From positions 2,150,830-2,214,829 of the forward strand of contig OX123191.2 in assembly GCA_944739405.2 (NCBI GenBank): DNA of 64,000 bases, in the 5' to 3' direction. The notes under the pieces were generated by a model. It was not told the origin of the DNA. It made no database searches and worked only from the letters and a program-made list of their open reading frames with translations. The stretch is from Euclidia mi. Taxonomy: Eukaryota > Arthropoda > Insecta > Lepidoptera > Erebidae. Positions 46,019 through 57,786 of the stretch are shown in pieces; positions within the stretch are counted from its first letter, which is position 1; each line of letters begins with the position of its first letter. A program made the position numbers and the translations under genes.

Positions 46019-46207
46019 TTATCGTTTGAGTGTATGGCCAACACGGATGTCGGAGGATAGGCCACGCGAAGGCTTCTGACATAGCCTAACGACTCTTGAC
46101 CTGGGACTAGAACTGGGACCGACCGCTTTTACGTGCCCCCGAAGCATGGCGCCGCCCTCATGTATATGCCACAAGAAGTAACTACCCATCCAAGGGTTAG
46201 CCTGCCA
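46019..46207 (-). repeat. 5S-rRNA-derived SINE, copy 3 (diverged)
   Basis: It keeps 'cttggatgggtag' (C-box-like, minus strand) and the body blocks 'gcacgtaaaagcggtcggtc' and 'caagagtcgttaggc'. The A-box side is lost. Same position as 15275-15520 in the other duplicate. Confidence 0.6.
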
Positions 46208-46443
46208 CCAAAGGAATCACAAGTGCGTTGTCACTCCGTGGAATAAAAAGGTACAGAAGGAGGAGCAGGAGGAGGGAGAAGGAAAAGGGCATGGGCCTTC
46301 GGCACTCTCACTCACCGAACGACATTCAACAGTATAGATACTGTTACTTAACGTCAATATTCTGTGAAAGTGTAGTATTTTGCCGGTCCAGCCGGAGCTT
46401 CATTCATGCTGAAATGAACATGGCTTTACTATTTTCTAATGTA

Positions 46444-47431
46444 TGTAGTATGTAAAAAGTATGTTTATTTGATCCCAAAATTGATATTGATGTCGGCTAA
46501 TTTTGCTATTAAACAGCTAGTTCTAATAACATAGCGACTAAAAAGATTTTTACTAAATGCAGTGCACTTACATAATTAAAATTCAAGGGCTAAGTATAAA
46601 ATAAAAGCTCCCATTCAACAGCAAGGAATTATGACTCTAGATCTAAAATTTTGAATACTAAGAAACTTCTTATTACATTATTTTTTTTTTATAAAAAAAA
46701 TCCTGTCAAATTGACTTCACGCTGCCTGATGGTAAGTTGACAGTGAAATCCTATTGTGAAGGCCACCATCCCCAATTGCTGGTTAAGCACTGTGATATGG
46801 CGTGGCGGCCCTCACTTTGACGGCCTTGAGAGATGCTTTTTCACGCTCCGCTTAAAGGACCCAGGATCAAGGGAGGAAGGAAACACGTGAGCTGGCAGTG
46901 AGTTCCACATCTTTATGGTACGGCAAAGATAAGATGTACTTAACCTTTTCGTACGTGACGGTATCTCTTCTACCGTGTAAGCGTGGCACCTTAACCCGGC
47001 ACGTGTTGTTCGGGATAGGAGAGGAGAGGAAAGGAGTTCTAAGAAAATAATGATCACTTATAGTAACTTTGAAGACACAATGAGAGTACACTGAGAAACA
47101 TTGTATTGTTGAAAGTATTTCCAATAGCTTTCGAAAGCAAAATGGACTACACTTGTGCAGTTACTTGAACATGATTATTATATCAACTTTATATGAAAAA
47201 CATGCTGGGCAATCCAGAAATATTACTGGGCATTCTACTCCACTTTCCGTTCACTCCAGAAGTCAGAAGTATTATTGGGCTTTCTACTCCACCGGAGGCA
47301 AACGGAGTGAGCCGTAGAAACGGAAGGAAAAAATATGTTTAGTCACTATGTTATTAGAACTAGCTGTTTAATGGCAAAATTTGACGAAATCGATTGGGAT
47401 CGAATAAACATAATACTTCTTACATACTACA
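46444..47431. mobile_element. Inverted-repeat element, about 630 bp without its insertion
   Basis: 46444-46543 and 47337-47431 are inverted copies, both beginning 'tgtagtatgtaa' and sharing 'ttattagaactagctgttta'. The interior matches 15560-15900 in copy 1, where the right arm is missing. No transposase. It looks like a long-terminal-inverted-repeat MITE or foldback element. Confidence 0.7.
46680..47034 (-). mobile_element. 5'-truncated LINE fragment inside the inverted-repeat element
   Basis: The corresponding place in copy 1 (15757) is uninterrupted. On the minus strand the fragment encodes 'TIKMWNSLPAHVFPSS' and 'SFKRSVKKHL', the C-terminal end common to many LINE reverse transcriptases. 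It has a stop at 46812-46814, then a 3' UTR and an A tail (T run at 46680-46690). A target duplication is not clear. Confidence 0.85.
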
Positions 47432-47439
47432 TTATAAAA

Positions 47440-50400
47440 TAGTAGATCTTGCACCGTACACTTCTGACAAGTAAGCTTTTTAAAGCTCCTTGTGTGTTGT
47501 GCCGTCAATGCTTGTTCAGCTTGTTTGCCGATTTCGTTCTTACTGTGTGTCCATGGTTCTTAGATATTTGGCTTGCGCCTTGTACATGTCTTAAATATAT
47601 ACTGTCGGTAATATGAAGAGACAGATTCATATTTTTTCTTCTAACAGTGGAAATACTATCGCGTTTCGTTTACTCCTCTGCTCCATGTGGCAGCGAAAGA
47701 CGTATAAGACTCTTCCCTAGATTTCTACGCAGTCAACTCACTGAAACCACCGCGGTATAGAGGTTGCCTCTTAGCGGCGGGTTGATGGGAAACGCGGTTA
47801 GCATACATTGTCACAACCGCGCCGTGAGCGTCAGTCTTGTAACTAATATTAAGAGTGGTTTAGAGCCCGTTAAATGGGGATCTGATAATTATCATGTTCA
47901 TTTTAACATATTCTTCCAAATCTTGTAGAAGAACAATGGCTGATATATATTCTATTTACTACAATTAAATGCCAACCTAGTACCCACTATCAATCAAATC
48001 TCAAACAAAGCAAGGATTATCAAAACACTCCAGTGTCAGTACAAACGGCGATATTTCAGAAAGACAATAGAATTCTATTGCCCAGTCTTTCTAGTCTGCC
48101 TTTTCGGACTATGGGGTGTGCATTCCCCGCCTTTTCTTACTTCGGGGTGTGTGGTGACCCCTGCTGTGTATTTGTTTATGTCTTATTGATGCTTTTTAGT
48201 TTTCTTTGGAATAATACGCTTAATTATTTTTACATGCACTTAATGGGGCACATTTGCTTTGTAAATTTGGAAATAAATATTGACTTCAGAACGCCCGACA
48301 TATTGACTAAAATAGAAAAGTAGACAATAAGGGTATTGTCTTCAAACTCAGTTATTTTGAATTGGCGTAATTAGCCTAAATTAAAAGGGAACTGCCTTAA
48401 AATAATTCCTGTCATATGCGTAAGTACGCCTCTTTTTATAATGCTAGCCAGTTTTCATAAATGCAAACAAGCGACATATTTGGTGTCTTTAAAAAATGGC
48501 TTTGGTAAAAGGCAAAAACGATATTTTTTTATAACTTAAATTGCTAAGGTTGAGCTTTGCTTGATCAATTTCACTTTATTGATTAATTCACCATCCTCTC
48601 ACAAATACACTTTCCTAAAATAAATGTATTGTGATAAAAAACTAGTTCCAATTGGTGTATTCTCCATTTCAATATTGGTATATTCCTTTTCCCCAAACAC
48701 TTCCGAAACTGAACATGTTGTTCCGTTTGCATATCACAGACAAAAGTTCCCATAATTTGAGTTTTCATTGAAAACGACAACTTTCAATACAGTAAAAAGT
48801 TGGACGTACATCGTGAATATCATTACGCGAAGTTACACTTGAGGCCAAAGGGAGGGTAAATACCAAATGCGACACACTAAGCGTTCAGACCGTAGCTATG
48901 CCAATTCTCTCGATATCAGTTGCTTATTCAATCGACGCGATTTGAGCTGGCGAGCGAAAATACAGTTCGGGCGCACTGAACAATTTACAATTCACTTGTC
49001 GCCTCTCTACAGGGACAATGGAGATGTGTGATTTGAAGTTTGATTTTACTCCGACGCCAGCTTGGCTTGCATTGTAAAACGATTTTGGTAACTGGACACT
49101 TTTTTCGGCCGCATTTTGATTAGGTTTTTCTTCGCAGATTGGAATAATGGGTTGGGTCGGTTTTGTAGATTAATTTGCAGTTTTGCTTTTTGTCCATTAA
49201 GATGTTTTAGCTCAAATAGTTTGGAGTTTCAGTGTTACTTTTGTGTTACGATATTAGAGAGACGAAAGCTTTAAAGTGTGTTTGTAAATTTTCAGTTGGA
49301 CGATCTCTATAAACGTGATTTAATTATTAGAGAAATCATAAGCTAATTTGTTGCTGAGAAATTCAATGCTATTCGTCACCTCTTTCATTCCTTTAGATTT
49401 ACTGAAATTAACATTATGAAGAAAATAGAGGGTTTAAGGTGAATTGTTTCGATACAACTGCAAAAAAATTTTGAATACTTAAAACTTTTTTAACCCAGAT
49501 GTTATTTCGAGTTCTATGATATCCTTCACACGTTTTCATCAAATAAATTAACTAACTTCTGAAGTTTCACAGGCCAGTAATATAAGTATAAAAGCAATTA
49601 TTTGGTAAATTCTCCTGAGCTTTATGTTTGTATTACTTTTTTTGGATGGATAAAGATGAAGCAGCAGCTCATCTGATAGTAAGGAAGAAACTGTGGCTTA
49701 CACATCTAGCTGTGTCTGTAAGTATGACAGAAGTAATTCTAGAGTAACAAACCTACTGGTAAGTAGAGAACAAGTAGAAAAAGGTTTGAGAGCATCTGTT
49801 TAGGGAAGATTATTTGGGTCTTAGGCATTTTTACTAACCAAACGAAACGCAATTACACAGACACTATTACTTCAAACGTAGATGGGTGTAGTAGTTCCCC
49901 GTTTAAACCAGCACATTTGTACTAAAGCTAGTATGACTTGTGTACTCGGTTCTGTAGAGATTTCTGAATAGGATGCTGTAGCTATGTCTGCCAGCACTTC
50001 AAAATGTAGATATTCTAATGTAAACGTTTACGTCTAAGATATATAGTTCGACAGTAATAATGTTCTCATGGCCATTATATTGATATGGGTGATTAAATCA
50101 TGTTTATGCTCGTAAGTGATAATCCATTTTCAATTAATATACGATTGATTAAATCTCACTACGCTATTAATTACATTAATTGGCATAGCTAACGCCGAGG
50201 GTTACTGAAATAATCTTAAAGGTAAAATTGAGGTATTATGAGTTTTGGCTACATATAACCTTACTAAGTGTAACACAGCTAATGCCGCTAATAATCAATC
50301 AGATAACTGATAAACATTATTTGGTATTATTACCTACTAGAGGATGCGCGTTATTTAAGGCTACTGCTCCGCTCCCGTTGCTCATAGCGCGATGTTATAT

Positions 50401-50540
50401 AGCCTATAGCCTTCCTCAATAAATGGGCTATCTAACACTGAAAGAATTTTTCAATTTAGACCAGTACTTCCTGAGATTAGCGCGTTCAACCAACCAACCA
50501 AACAAACAAACTCTTCAGCTTTATATATTAGTATAAGATA
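47440..50540. other. Conserved part of the duplicated unit, no gene firmly seen
   Basis: It matches 17560-25965 minus the private insertions there. The frame at 48583-48780 (minus) is the partner of 19220-19417. At 48400-48547, about 150 bp differ from copy 1. The common repeat at 50305-50540 matches 25690-25965. Confidence 0.5.
48583..48780 (-). other. 65-residue open frame, partner of 19220-19417
   Basis: It shares 'MQTEQHVQFRKCLG' and 'YHNTFILGKCICERM' with copy 1. Replacements are scattered, and the end differs. No family is recognised and coding status is doubtful. Confidence 0.2.
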
Positions 50541-50554
50541 AGATATAGACACGT

Positions 50555-50940
50555 CATCATCATACTTCTAGCGTTATCCCAGGTGCCACTCAGGACTTGC
50601 TTCCTAGTCCAACCGAATTTGACTGAATATAACCATTCTACGGAGCGTCTGCCTGTCTGACCTCCGCAACCCAAACGAATAGCGATATTCTATGGTTTGA
50701 ACTAGTGTCAGTTTATTCTGAGAGTCGTTATACGAAGTCAGTAACGAATTATAACGACTGTCAAAAAAGTTCATAACAGCCATCACCGACGGCTTAACGT
50801 GCTCTCCGAGACACGGGGCAAGCGATAATTAATAATTCAATACGTAAATAACTGCGAAAAGTCAGTGGTGCGCAACATGCATTCGAACCTGCCTGCCTGT
50901 CTGTTGGTATCTATCTCCACTAGGCTATCGCTATCCTCAA
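50555..50940 (-). repeat. SINE S2, partner of 25973-26360
   Basis: Same insertion in both duplicates, with diverged sequence and some lost bases in the head ('cctgcctgcctgtctgttgg'). Confidence 0.75.
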
Positions 50941-50980
50941 TAATAAACAGACGTGACATAGATAAATGACACCTAATATT

Positions 50981-51208
50981 TTTTTTTATTTATTCTCACG
51001 CCTGTATCCTCGAAGGGGTAGGCAGAGGTGTAAATATTACACCCACATTTCGCCATGAATTTTTAGGTCCCACGGATACATCACCAGACTGCGGGCTGCT
51101 ACTGAGAATTCGGAAAACTCAGTAAGACTTTTGCCCGACCCGGGAATCGAACCCGGGACCTCCGATCAGCAGTCGCATACGCTAACCACTGGACCACGGA
51201 CGTAGTCA
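50981..51208 (-). repeat. SINE S1, 13-bp target duplication
   Basis: 'gacacctaatatt' lies at 50968-50980 and 51209-51221. Copy 1 has the single uninterrupted site near 26390. The body lacks part of the 'gtaataggggg' block. Confidence 0.95.
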
Positions 51209-51221
51209 GACACCTAATATT

Positions 51222-53092
51222 ACTCTACATAATTAAATATTTCTACTGACTTTACAATTAAAAAAGCATCGATCAAAAAGTATTCCTAACAACAAAGAGA
51301 AATTCAATTTGATATTGAGCTCACTTCTAGTTCGATAACCAATATATTATAACAGCTTAATAACACAACACAGCCAGATCAATGAAACCTAAATACGATG
51401 AATCATTTCATTACACAGATTTCGGCTTAAGATCTCTTACCACTAGCATAGTATAATTGCCTTGTAGGCTAAGCCAATCTGTCCCGAAACCTCTCGATTT
51501 ATTAGATCTCGACCCCCCAAAGGGACATGCCTCTTAATCCCTAATTATGCGACTTCTGACGGAATATTATAACGAAATCGAAGAAAAGGGCAACTACAAA
51601 AGAGACTGCTTAGTTGGCACCCATAAAAAGGAGGGTCTGATTAATAGTTTTTCGTCTGCGACCGTCCTTGGTTAATCAAGTATATAGTCGACCATCTTAA
51701 TGAATATCTACACAAAGTATTCAACATGATTGAAGTAGTTTTTGTCGTTACAGACAAAATTATGAAGAATTAAATTAGCACGTCAAATTGGATTTTAGAG
51801 ACATCTCGCTAGTTCATCAATTAGGGGAATGCTTCTTCCTTGTAAAATTATACTAAAATTTCTACTTGAACAGGCGTTTGGACGCTAGTACAAGAGTTCT
51901 TGTTATACTTGAAGGCTGGTTTTAACTTAGCAGTGGCACATAATTTCGCATTGTGCTCAATAAACCCCTGTTGTGTTGTTTTTTTTTTCACTTTGACAAA
52001 ATGCTCCCTCATTCATTATTTTTTATAATAGTAAGACTTTATTAACATGAAGATACACCAGCTTTTTCAGAAAACGTGTCTATCAATCTATAATAAACAT
52101 AAAGCTTAATATAATAAATTATTAAATGTAATTATAATATGTTTTCCGTGAAGCTTTTAATCCAAAGAAATCCCATTTCCATTAAAACATCTAATAGCCA
52201 TACCAAATTACATCCACATATCACATAAAGACAAATTTGACAGAGAGCTTTAAAAGGCGATTTATCGACCAATATTACTTTCCTTACACAACACAGATCT
52301 ATAAATCAGAGCAAATTGAACAGCGATTAAAACAAGACACAGACGGATCACAATGAAATATAATTTATTACTACAAACTTTTGTTCAGTACATTAATGCT
52401 TCTGATTATTCTTCCTTTGAATATATAATGTTTTGGGCTTTCCGGTTTTGTAATGAGGGATTTTGTCTTTTGTATTGAATAATGAAGAAAATAAAGACGA
52501 CCATACAAAATAAATTGGCGGGTCTTAATCGCGTACAACTAACTTATTTAAGGTATAAATACCTATTTGGTTCCGACGTTTCGCTCGTCTTGCACCGAGC
52601 GTGGTCGCGGAGAAACCACGCTCGGTGCTTGAATTTCAAACAAAGTGTGATGTTCCATTAATTAGAGGAAGAATCCTCTGATTGTGGTTGGTGGACATCA
52701 GCACTCGATATTTGATGAAAAACATATATATTTGTCGACCGTGTATGTGACTTCTTTCACCGCGATCGCGATTCAGATTCGTCAATCGTTACATGTCTTC
52801 GTAAAACCATCGGTGTCCGTTAGATGTCACTAGTGTTTTAATCTACGCCGTTGTCCAAAAGATTTCATCACTTGAATGATGATGAAAAGGACAAAGCATT
52901 CGATTCTAAGCAAATCAACCATCATAATGTTGCGTAGGTACATTATTATACCCGAGATCTTTTAGCCCATTGTGATGATGTTACCTACTTTTCAAGTCCT
53001 GGAAGTATTCCAAATTGGAAGGCTCAGATAAATCGTGCTTTCTTCACTAACAACGCATTATCATAGGGACGCGTGAAGCGACTTGAGTCACC
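51222..53092. other. Conserved part of the duplicated unit, no gene seen
   Basis: It matches 26390-28680 minus the SINEs. The private piece at about 52470-52640 is listed separately. Confidence 0.5.
52470..52640 (-). repeat. Private piece with 14-bp hairpin, Penelope-terminal-like
   Basis: It replaces the 5S-derived SINE site of copy 1. 'gcaccgagcgtggt' (52592-52605) pairs with 'accacgctcggtgc' (52615-52628). On the minus strand 'cgaaacgtcggaacc' matches the conserved end of hammerhead-type motifs in Penelope terminal repeats. The family call is tentative. Confidence 0.35.
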
Positions 53093-53305
53093 ATGAATAT
53101 GCAACAAAATGCACGAGTAAGAGACGGTGTTAACTTTGTACCAAATGAGGCACATTCTGAACTTGTTAGCGGTAAAGTTCTACGTACAGGGGAACAATTA
53201 ATTTTGAACTTTGACAATATTCATCGTACCACATTGGAATTAAAAATGTCTAGAAATCATGAAGCTATCAAAATTGTTTGTACGATTAGTGCAGCTGTAA
53301 TTTAA
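53093..53305 (+). other. 70-residue open frame of unknown family
   Basis: It starts MNMQQNARVRDG and ends 'KIVCTISAAVI'. No signal peptide, membrane segment or known motif is visible. Copy 1 carries a stop at residue 28 and a deletion. Splice or promoter signals were not identified. It could be a fragment of an older gene or element carried in the duplicated unit. Confidence 0.3.
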
Positions 53306-53675
53306 AAACGAAATATTTAAAACCGTCTTCCCACAGAACTCACGAAAACGCGTACTTTGAATTTACTGCACGAATCGGGTTACTTCAAAAGTGCCGCGCG
53401 CTTCCATCCGCAAAACCACGCACCGTGGGCAGCGGGCTTAACAGATAAATTAACTAACCAAAACTCTAAATATATCCGAATTGGTTATATCTAAACGTGA
53501 TCAGAAATAATTTTTTACACTTGAGTATCGAAATCGAAACCTTACGTTGGGTAAAACTTATGAGAAAAGTAAGGCCTAAACCAAATTAAAAACCTAAACT
53601 ATTCTCATTTCAGCCCTCTATATCAAACTAAACAACTTAATAAAATTTTATTTCCGACTTTCTCTGTAATAGCTC

Positions 53676-53859
53676 TGTGAGGTATTGTATATGTGTGAGA
53701 ATGCTGCGAATGCAAATTGTAATCGTGTGCGTAAGGTGTACCTATGTACCTATGTATCGTGTTTATGAAATGAAATAAATATCCAGTTGGCTTATAACAT
53801 CCGAGCGTTTCACTTGTCTCCACCTAAATTACCCATACACATACACACAGTGCACTACA
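53676..53859 (+). repeat. Gypsy 5' LTR (184 bp)
   Basis: 'tggtggccccgacg' at 53861 follows as the likely primer-binding site. Confidence 0.93.
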
Positions 53860-53891
53860 GTGGTGGCCCCGACGAAAAAATACGACTTACA

Positions 53892-54776
53892 ATGTACACC
53901 GCATCGACTCCGACAGCTTCGACGCCAACACCGCCAACTCCGTCAAGCGTCGTGAAGGAAGAACAACATGCCATCATCTCTAGTCTGTCGGTCGCGAATA
54001 AAATACCCAACTTTTGGCCCGAAAACCCGCGACTGTGGTTTGTACAAGTGGAAGCAATTTTGGCCCCGCAGAAAACATCCGACGCTAACAAATACTCCAT
54101 GGTGGTGGCAAAGCTCAGCAAAGAAGTCATACAGCAGGTAGCAGACATCGTAACCAATGCCCCGGAGAGCGACAAATTCGGAACATTGAAAAAACGCCTT
54201 CTACAAATCTATGAAGAGTCGGAGACAAGACAGATACAAAAGATAGTGTCGGAAATGGAGCTGGGAGACCAGAAACCCAGCCAGTTGCTACGTCGCATGA
54301 AAGAACTGGCGCGAGGAAAGATAGAAGACGACACTTTGAAAATATTATGGCAAGGTCACTTACCATCGTCAGTCAGAGCAGTACTCACCGTCACGTCGAC
54401 TAAGGACCTGGAAGAAATGGCAGTGATAGCAGACAAGGTCATGGAGACTCACCAGTCACCGCAGGTCAACGAGGTAGCGCGCAGCAGTCCAGCAACATAC
54501 GTCCAAACCTGCGACATAGCAGCGATCATGGCGGAGATAGCGAAGATCAACCTAAAAATAAATGAGATGGACAGGGGAAGACAAAGGTTCAGGCACAGAA
54601 GGGACAGCGTATACAGGAACTTCTCACGCAGCCGTTCGCGATCCAGGCCGCGCAGGACACCGGAGAGCCCAGACTGGCTGTGCTCGTATCACTGGAGGTA
54701 TAGGCACAAAGCAAGGAGTTGCGTCGCGCCCTGCAACTGGAAGACAAAACAGCAGCCCTCGAGGTCAGAAAACTAG
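53892..54776 (+). CDS. Gypsy Gag
   Basis: I chose the ATG at 53892 because the frame's upstream extension lies in the LTR. It encodes 294 residues: a Pro/Thr-rich start, a capsid-like helical region ('IPNFWPENPRLWFVQVEAI', 'TLKKRLLQIYEESETRQIQK', 'PSQLLRRMKELA'), an Arg/Ser-rich stretch ('RSRSRSRPRR'), and one zinc-knuckle-like cluster ('CSYHWRYRHKARSCVAPC', C-H-C-C pattern). Gag forms the particle that packages element RNA. It stops at TAG 54774-54776, and the coding sense continues in another frame toward protease, so a frameshift, programmed or mutational, lies between. Confidence 0.88.
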   Translation: MYTASTPTASTPTPPTPSSVVKEEQHAIISSLSVANKIPNFWPENPRLWFVQVEAILAPQKTSDANKYSMVVAKLSKEVIQQVADIVTNAPESDKFGTLKKRLLQIYEESETRQIQKIVSEMELGDQKPSQLLRRMKELARGKIEDDTLKILWQGHLPSSVRAVLTVTSTKDLEEMAVIADKVMETHQSPQVNEVARSSPATYVQTCDIAAIMAEIAKINLKINEMDRGRQRFRHRRDSVYRNFSRSRSRSRPRRTPESPDWLCSYHWRYRHKARSCVAPCNWKTKQQPSRSEN

Positions 54777-54855
54777 CAGAGCTGCAGCCGGTAGCGGGCG
54801 GTTGTGCAGTCAAGGATCACCGCTTAATAGTAAGTGATAGGAAATATAATTATAA

Positions 54856-56127
54856 GTTTTAATAGATTCAGGCACATGTATTTCTCTGTTACCTAAATTT
54901 TATTTTAGAAATAACAAAGAATTAGACTTAAATTCTGATTTTCAACTTTTTGCCGCCAATGGTTCAGTGATTAAAACGTATGGTACTAAGTCACTTCAAT
55001 TAGATCTAAAATTAAGGAGACCGTTTAAATGGAATTTTGTTGTGTGTGATGTAAAGCAGCCTATTCTAGGTGTAGATTTTTTAAATCATTATAATTTAAT
55101 TGTAGATATAAATGGCCGTTGTTTAATAGATAAGGTTACCAACCTGGCAGTACGTGGGACGATCGCAAACCATGTTGAACCAACGATTTCTACGTTACAC
55201 AAAGATCATCCCGCCTATGATATATTAAGTAGATATCCGGACATTCTCAAACCCATGTCATTCAAGGAGGCACCGAAACATGCGGTTAACCATTTTATTG
55301 ACACCACAGGCCCTCCAGTATTCTGTAAGCCTAGACCTTTAGCTACCGAAAGATATAGAATGGCCAAAGAGAAATTTAAATCAATGTTAGATATAGGTAT
55401 ATGCAGGCCATCGATGTCGACTTGGGCAAGTCCATTGCATTTAGTACCAAAGAAAGACGGTCAAGTGCGCCCCTGTGGTGATTATAGAGCATTAAATGCG
55501 ATCACAACACCGGATAGGTATCCTATACCGCGTGTACAGGACTTTACATATTTATTAGCTAACAAAATTATTTTTTCCAAAATTGATATAAAAAAGGCAT
55601 ACCATAATATTTTAATTAATCCCGACGATGTTTGTAAAACAGCGATTACAACACCGTTCGGACTATATGAATTCGAACGTTTAACTTTTGGTTTGAGAAA
55701 CGCTGCTCAAACTTTTCAACGTTTCATGACGAATACAGTCTTATCAGGTTTAGATTTCTTATATTGTTACGCTGACGATATATTAATAAGTTCAGAAAAT
55801 CATATGCAGCATAAGGAACACTTAGAACAGGTATTTGAACGTTTAAGCGAATATGGCATCACTATAAACTTAGAGAAATGCACTTTTAAAGCTACTTCTA
55901 TAGAATTTTTAGGCTACCAAGTCACTACATCGGGTATCAAACCTGTAGAAAGCAAGGTACAGGCAATTCTTGATTACCCAAAACCTCAGAATGTTAGTCA
56001 GTTAAGACAATTTTTAGGCATGGTCAATTTTTATCGTAATCATTTACCGAGAGCAATAGAGTACCTAGAAATATTAAATAAATATATTCACAAGGCCAAA
56101 AAGAATGACAAAACACCTATACAGTGA
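54856..56127 (+). pseudogene. Gypsy pol part 1: protease and reverse transcriptase
   Basis: The frame opens at 'VLIDSGTCISLLP', where DSG is the aspartic-protease active site; a frame break lies directly upstream. The protease ends 'ILGVDFLNHYNL'. RT blocks follow: 'FSKIDIKKAYHNI' (first Asp), 'LTFGLRNAAQTFQRFMT', 'LYCYADDILISS' (YADD active site) and 'FLGYQVTTSGI'. The frame is closed by a single TGA at 56125-56127, exactly where the family has a conserved Trp at the start of RNase H. Coding continues in the same frame after it. RT itself looks intact. Confidence 0.9.
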
Positions 56128-57786
56128 ACGCCAGACGCTGAGCAAGCATTCTCGGAATGTAAGAACGGATTAACGAACGCAGTCACGTTGGCGTATCCGG
56201 TGGCCAACGCGCCACATGCGCTATTTGCCGACGCTTCGGATAGTTGCGTAGGTGCTGTGTTGCAACAATACATAAACGACTCATGGCAACCGTTAGGCTA
56301 TTTCTCGAGAAAGCTAACTGACACACAAAAAAAATTTAGCACCTATGACCGCGAGTTACTTGCTATATTTTTAGCTGTAGAATATTTAAGAAGCTTGTTT
56401 GAAGGTCGAGAACTTATAATCTTTACAGACCACAAGCCTTTAACATTCGCATTTTCAAAAATATGTAAAAATAACAAAAAGGAAAGTCCTAGGCGTGTAA
56501 GACAATTACTCTTTATAAGCAAATTCACAACTGATATCCGCCATATAAGTGGAATAGATAACATTGTAGCAGATGTGTTATCGCGCATAGAGTCTATACA
56601 ATGTACGTTGAGCATAGTAGACTATGAAAAATTAGCTTTAGAGCAAGATCAGGATTCTGAGCTCAAAGATTTTTTGAATAATTCTAGATACAAATTCAAA
56701 AAATTTTTAGTTACGAATTCTAATCGTTACATATATTGTGAAATTTCAAAGGAAAACGCGAGACCATATTTAACAGAGAGTTTTAGAAAAAATGTATTTC
56801 AGGCGATCCATAACCTTAGTCATCCTGGCGTACGTGCATCTCGCCAGATGATTAAGGAAAAGTTCTTTTGGCCGAATATGAATCGAGACATTGGACATTG
56901 GTCAAAAACCTGTCTCAGTTGTCAGCGATCTAAAGTAAATAGGCACACCACTTCTAATTATGGTACATATCCCCCAGTGGATAGGTTTGAGCACATACAT
57001 ATTGATATAGTAGGACCTCTCCCAATCACAATGGATGATTATAGGTATTGCTTAACGATAGTAGACAGAGGGAGCGGCTGGCCTGAGGCATATCCGATAA
57101 AGGAAATCTCAGCCGACACTGTTGCAGAGAAATTATATACAGAGTGGATATGCAGGTTTGGCTGCCCTGTTAAACTTACCAGTGACCAGGGCAGACAATT
57201 TGAAAGTAGATTATTTGAAAAATTAATGGCTTATTTAGGTATTGAAAAGATTAGGACGACCCCGTACCATCCGCAAAGCAACGGAGCGGTCGAACAGTAC
57301 CATAGATGTTTAAAGGCTTCACTCATGGCTAGATTGGACGATAATAAGAATTGGGCACGCGAACTACCTAGTGTTATGTTAGGACTTCGTGCAGCCATCA
57401 AGCGAAATACAGGCGTAAGCGCTGCTCAAATGGTTTATGGCCGAGCCTTACGTTTGCCAGGAGAGTTCTTAGCAGATGTAAACAATGGTAACTATGATTC
57501 TTACAATGTATTACAGCGTATCAGTGACGTCATGAAGCAATACAGACCTGTAGGTACAAGAACTAACGAATCTAAAACATTTTTTGTACATAAAGACCTT
57601 AGAGATTGTTCACATGTATTTATTAGAACGGATAAAATAAAAAAGTCGTTAGTATGTCCTTATGAAGGTCCTTACAAAGTGATAGAAAGATCAGAAAAAA
57701 TTTTCAAAGTTCAGTTAGAAAATAGAGTCATTTCAGTTTCTATAGATAGATTAAAACCAGCATATTTGTTACACATACATACATAA
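56128..57786 (+). pseudogene. Gypsy pol part 2: RNase H and integrase
   Basis: It is in the same frame as part 1, separated only by the TGA. RNase H shows 'LFADASDSCVGAVLQQ', 'YDRELLAIFLAVEYL', 'FTDHKPLTFAF' and 'NIVADVLSR', giving the D-E-D-D set. The integrase has the zinc finger ('HNLSHPGVRASRQMI', 'CLSCQRSK') and catalytic 'HIDIVGPLP', 'TSDQGRQFES' and 'SNGAVEQYHR' (D, D, E). The C-terminal domain runs to 'SIDRLKPAYLL', where an RTE fragment interrupts it; the last four residues are from the RTE tail. The integrase C-terminus resumes at 58858. Confidence 0.9.
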
